A stretch of DNA of 6,803 bases from Chloroflexota bacterium (GTDB taxonomy: Bacteria; Chloroflexota; Dehalococcoidia; UBA2979): positions 1 through 6,803 of the forward strand of contig VYDC01000191.1 of NCBI GenBank assembly GCA_009843585.1. Direction: 5' to 3'. A program made the translations under genes and the position numbers. Shown in pieces: positions 5,726 through 6,803 of the stretch (positions within the stretch are counted from its first letter, which is position 1; each line of letters begins with the position of its first letter). The notes beneath the pieces were generated by a model. The model was given only the letters and a program-made list of their open reading frames with translations. It searched no databases and was not told the origin of the DNA.

Positions 5726-6803
5726 ATGACGCTTCCCCCCGAGTTCGACGAGCCGGCCGGCCGCACGATCCGGCGCGAGATCGCGCGCACCGCCGCCGGC
5801 CTCGACGCGGGGCAGCGCCGCGTCTTCCGAGTGCTCTGGTTCATGGTGCCGCCCGGCTCGGTCGTCTGGAACGTGCAGTTCCAGGCCCTGCTCGCCTCGC
5901 GCTTCCTGAGCGACGTCGCGCTGCAGGCCCTGCTCTACAGCGTTCTCATCGATCGCGCCCGGTCGGGCGGCGGCGCCGTCGACGCCGCGCTCATCGGGGT
6001 CGCCTTCCTGCTCCCGGGCGTGGTGCTCGGCATGTACGGGGGCGCCGTCGCCGACGCCCTGCCGAAGCGCGCCGCGCTCGCCGGCGCCTACGTCACGATG
6101 GGCGCGCTCGCCTTCCTCATTCCCGGCCTCTTCGGGACGGAGCTGCTCCCGCTCCTCGCCGTCCTCTTCGCGGTGCGCGTCGCCTATCAGGTGTCGCAGC
6201 CGTCGGAGGCGTCGACGCTGCCGCTGGTCGCGACGGAGTCCGAGCTGGCGTCGGCGACCTCGTTCCTCGCGTTCGTCTCCTCGGCGGGCGAGGTCGTGGG
6301 GAAGGCGCTCCTGGCGCCGGTGATCGTCGTCCTCTGGGGCGTGCGCGTCGTCACGGTGGTCGCGAGCCTCCTCTTCCTGCTCTCGGCGACGCGCGTGCTC
6401 GATCTGCGTCTCGGCTCCGCGCCGTCGCGGAGAGGCGCGGGGGGTGAGGGCGCGCGCCCGGGACGCGTCTCCACCCGCGCGGAGGTCGGGCGCTACGCGC
6501 GCGCCGGCCAGTCGCTCCTGCTCACCATGCACAGCGCCACCCGCGAGATGCTCCCGTGGCTGGCCGGGCAGCCCGCCGTGCTGTGGACGCTGCTGCTCGC
6601 CGCGATGGCGAGCACGGTCTCCGTCGCCGTCGGCATCCTCGGACCGCAGTACACGAGCGAGGTCCTGGGCGTCGACCCGGAGAACGCGCTCTACGTCTTC
6701 GCCCCCGCCGCCCTCGGCCTCGTCGTCGCGCTCGCGGTCGCGCCGCTCGCGATCCGGCTCGTCGGAGAGCGGATCTCGGCGGTGGCGGGCTTCGCCTCGG
6801 CCG
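5726..6803 (+). CDS. MFS transporter (EntS/MFS_3-like), 3' end cut off
   Basis: An open frame of 359 codons from ATG 5726 to the window edge with no stop, so the C-terminal part is missing. A 30-residue charged cytosolic N-terminus precedes hydrophobic segments at about 36-56, 60-76, 86-108, 117-137, 141-157, 177-222 (two), 284-307 and 321-345. A motif-A-like loop GGAVADALPKR lies at 105-115, between helices 2 and 3. The stretch SQPSEASTLPLVATESELASATS (157-179) resembles the ALxPxLVPxxxLxxAN region of EntS-like and macrolide-efflux-like MFS proteins. A Gly/Arg-rich linker (230-255) joins the two halves. It should be an inner-membrane exporter of unknown substrate. It is not closely related to the MFS protein at 2716-3966, which has an Fsr-like signature. 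It is divergent from the DUF6159-like gene across 116 bases, and both seem to use leaderless promoters. Confidence 0.85.
   Translation, partial: MTLPPEFDEPAGRTIRREIARTAAGLDAGQRRVFRVLWFMVPPGSVVWNVQFQALLASRFLSDVALQALLYSVLIDRARSGGGAVDAALIGVAFLLPGVVLGMYGGAVADALPKRAALAGAYVTMGALAFLIPGLFGTELLPLLAVLFAVRVAYQVSQPSEASTLPLVATESELASATSFLAFVSSAGEVVGKALLAPVIVVLWGVRVVTVVASLLFLLSATRVLDLRLGSAPSRRGAGGEGARPGRVSTRAEVGRYARAGQSLLLTMHSATREMLPWLAGQPAVLWTLLLAAMASTVSVAVGILGPQYTSEVLGVDPENALYVFAPAALGLVVALAVAPLAIRLVGERISAVAGFASA

Noticed and set aside
4491..5729. 412-codon plus-strand frame antisense to the HAD and DUF6159-like genes
   Set aside because: Charged, low-complexity translation typical of the complement of GC-rich coding sequence.
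5579..6532. 317-codon minus-strand frame
   Set aside because: It lies antisense to the open MFS frame at 5726-6803, which has membrane segments and a motif-A-like loop; this one has only Arg/Glu/His-rich sequence.

Overview
The window is very GC-rich (clearly above 70 percent by eye), densely packed with genes on both strands, and has short intergenic gaps. No tRNA, rRNA, CRISPR array, transposase or other mobile element is visible. The strong third-position GC bias gives long open frames on the wrong strands; I treat those as shadows. The sequence does not fix the organism. High GC, TANNNT boxes placed for leaderless transcription and a DUF6159-type membrane protein would fit an actinobacterial, Chloroflexota or similar high-GC lineage. 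That is inference.

Layout, left to right. The 3' part of a D12-class DNA adenine methyltransferase (Dam-like) runs rightward to 700. Convergent with it, and probably one leftward operon, are a HpcH/HpaI-family class II aldolase and a small PD-(D/E)XK nuclease-fold protein. The aldolase has no ATG, GTG or TTG for its conserved N-terminus, but a strong Shine-Dalgarno sequence sits in front of an ATC codon. Divergent from the aldolase, across a 98-base gap, is an O6-methylguanine-DNA methyltransferase (Ogt type), followed in the same direction by an MFS transporter resembling the fosmidomycin-resistance (Fsr) branch. Convergent with that transporter is a leftward pair, a six-helix DUF6159-like membrane protein and then a HAD-family hydrolase. 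Divergent from DUF6159 is a second, unrelated MFS transporter that runs off the right edge and has no stop codon in the window.

How the genes work together. Three of the eight genes act on DNA or look as if they might: the methyltransferase, the nuclease-fold protein and the alkyl-guanine repair protein. The first two lie tail to tail 27 bases apart and are a reasonable candidate restriction-modification pair, though nothing here proves it. The rest look like ordinary metabolism and transport. The observations most worth checking are the probable ATC start of the aldolase, the hairpin between aldolase and nuclease that leaves the nuclease without a Shine-Dalgarno site, and the divergent pair of apparently leaderless promoters at 5610-5725. 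I see no clear novel multi-gene system.
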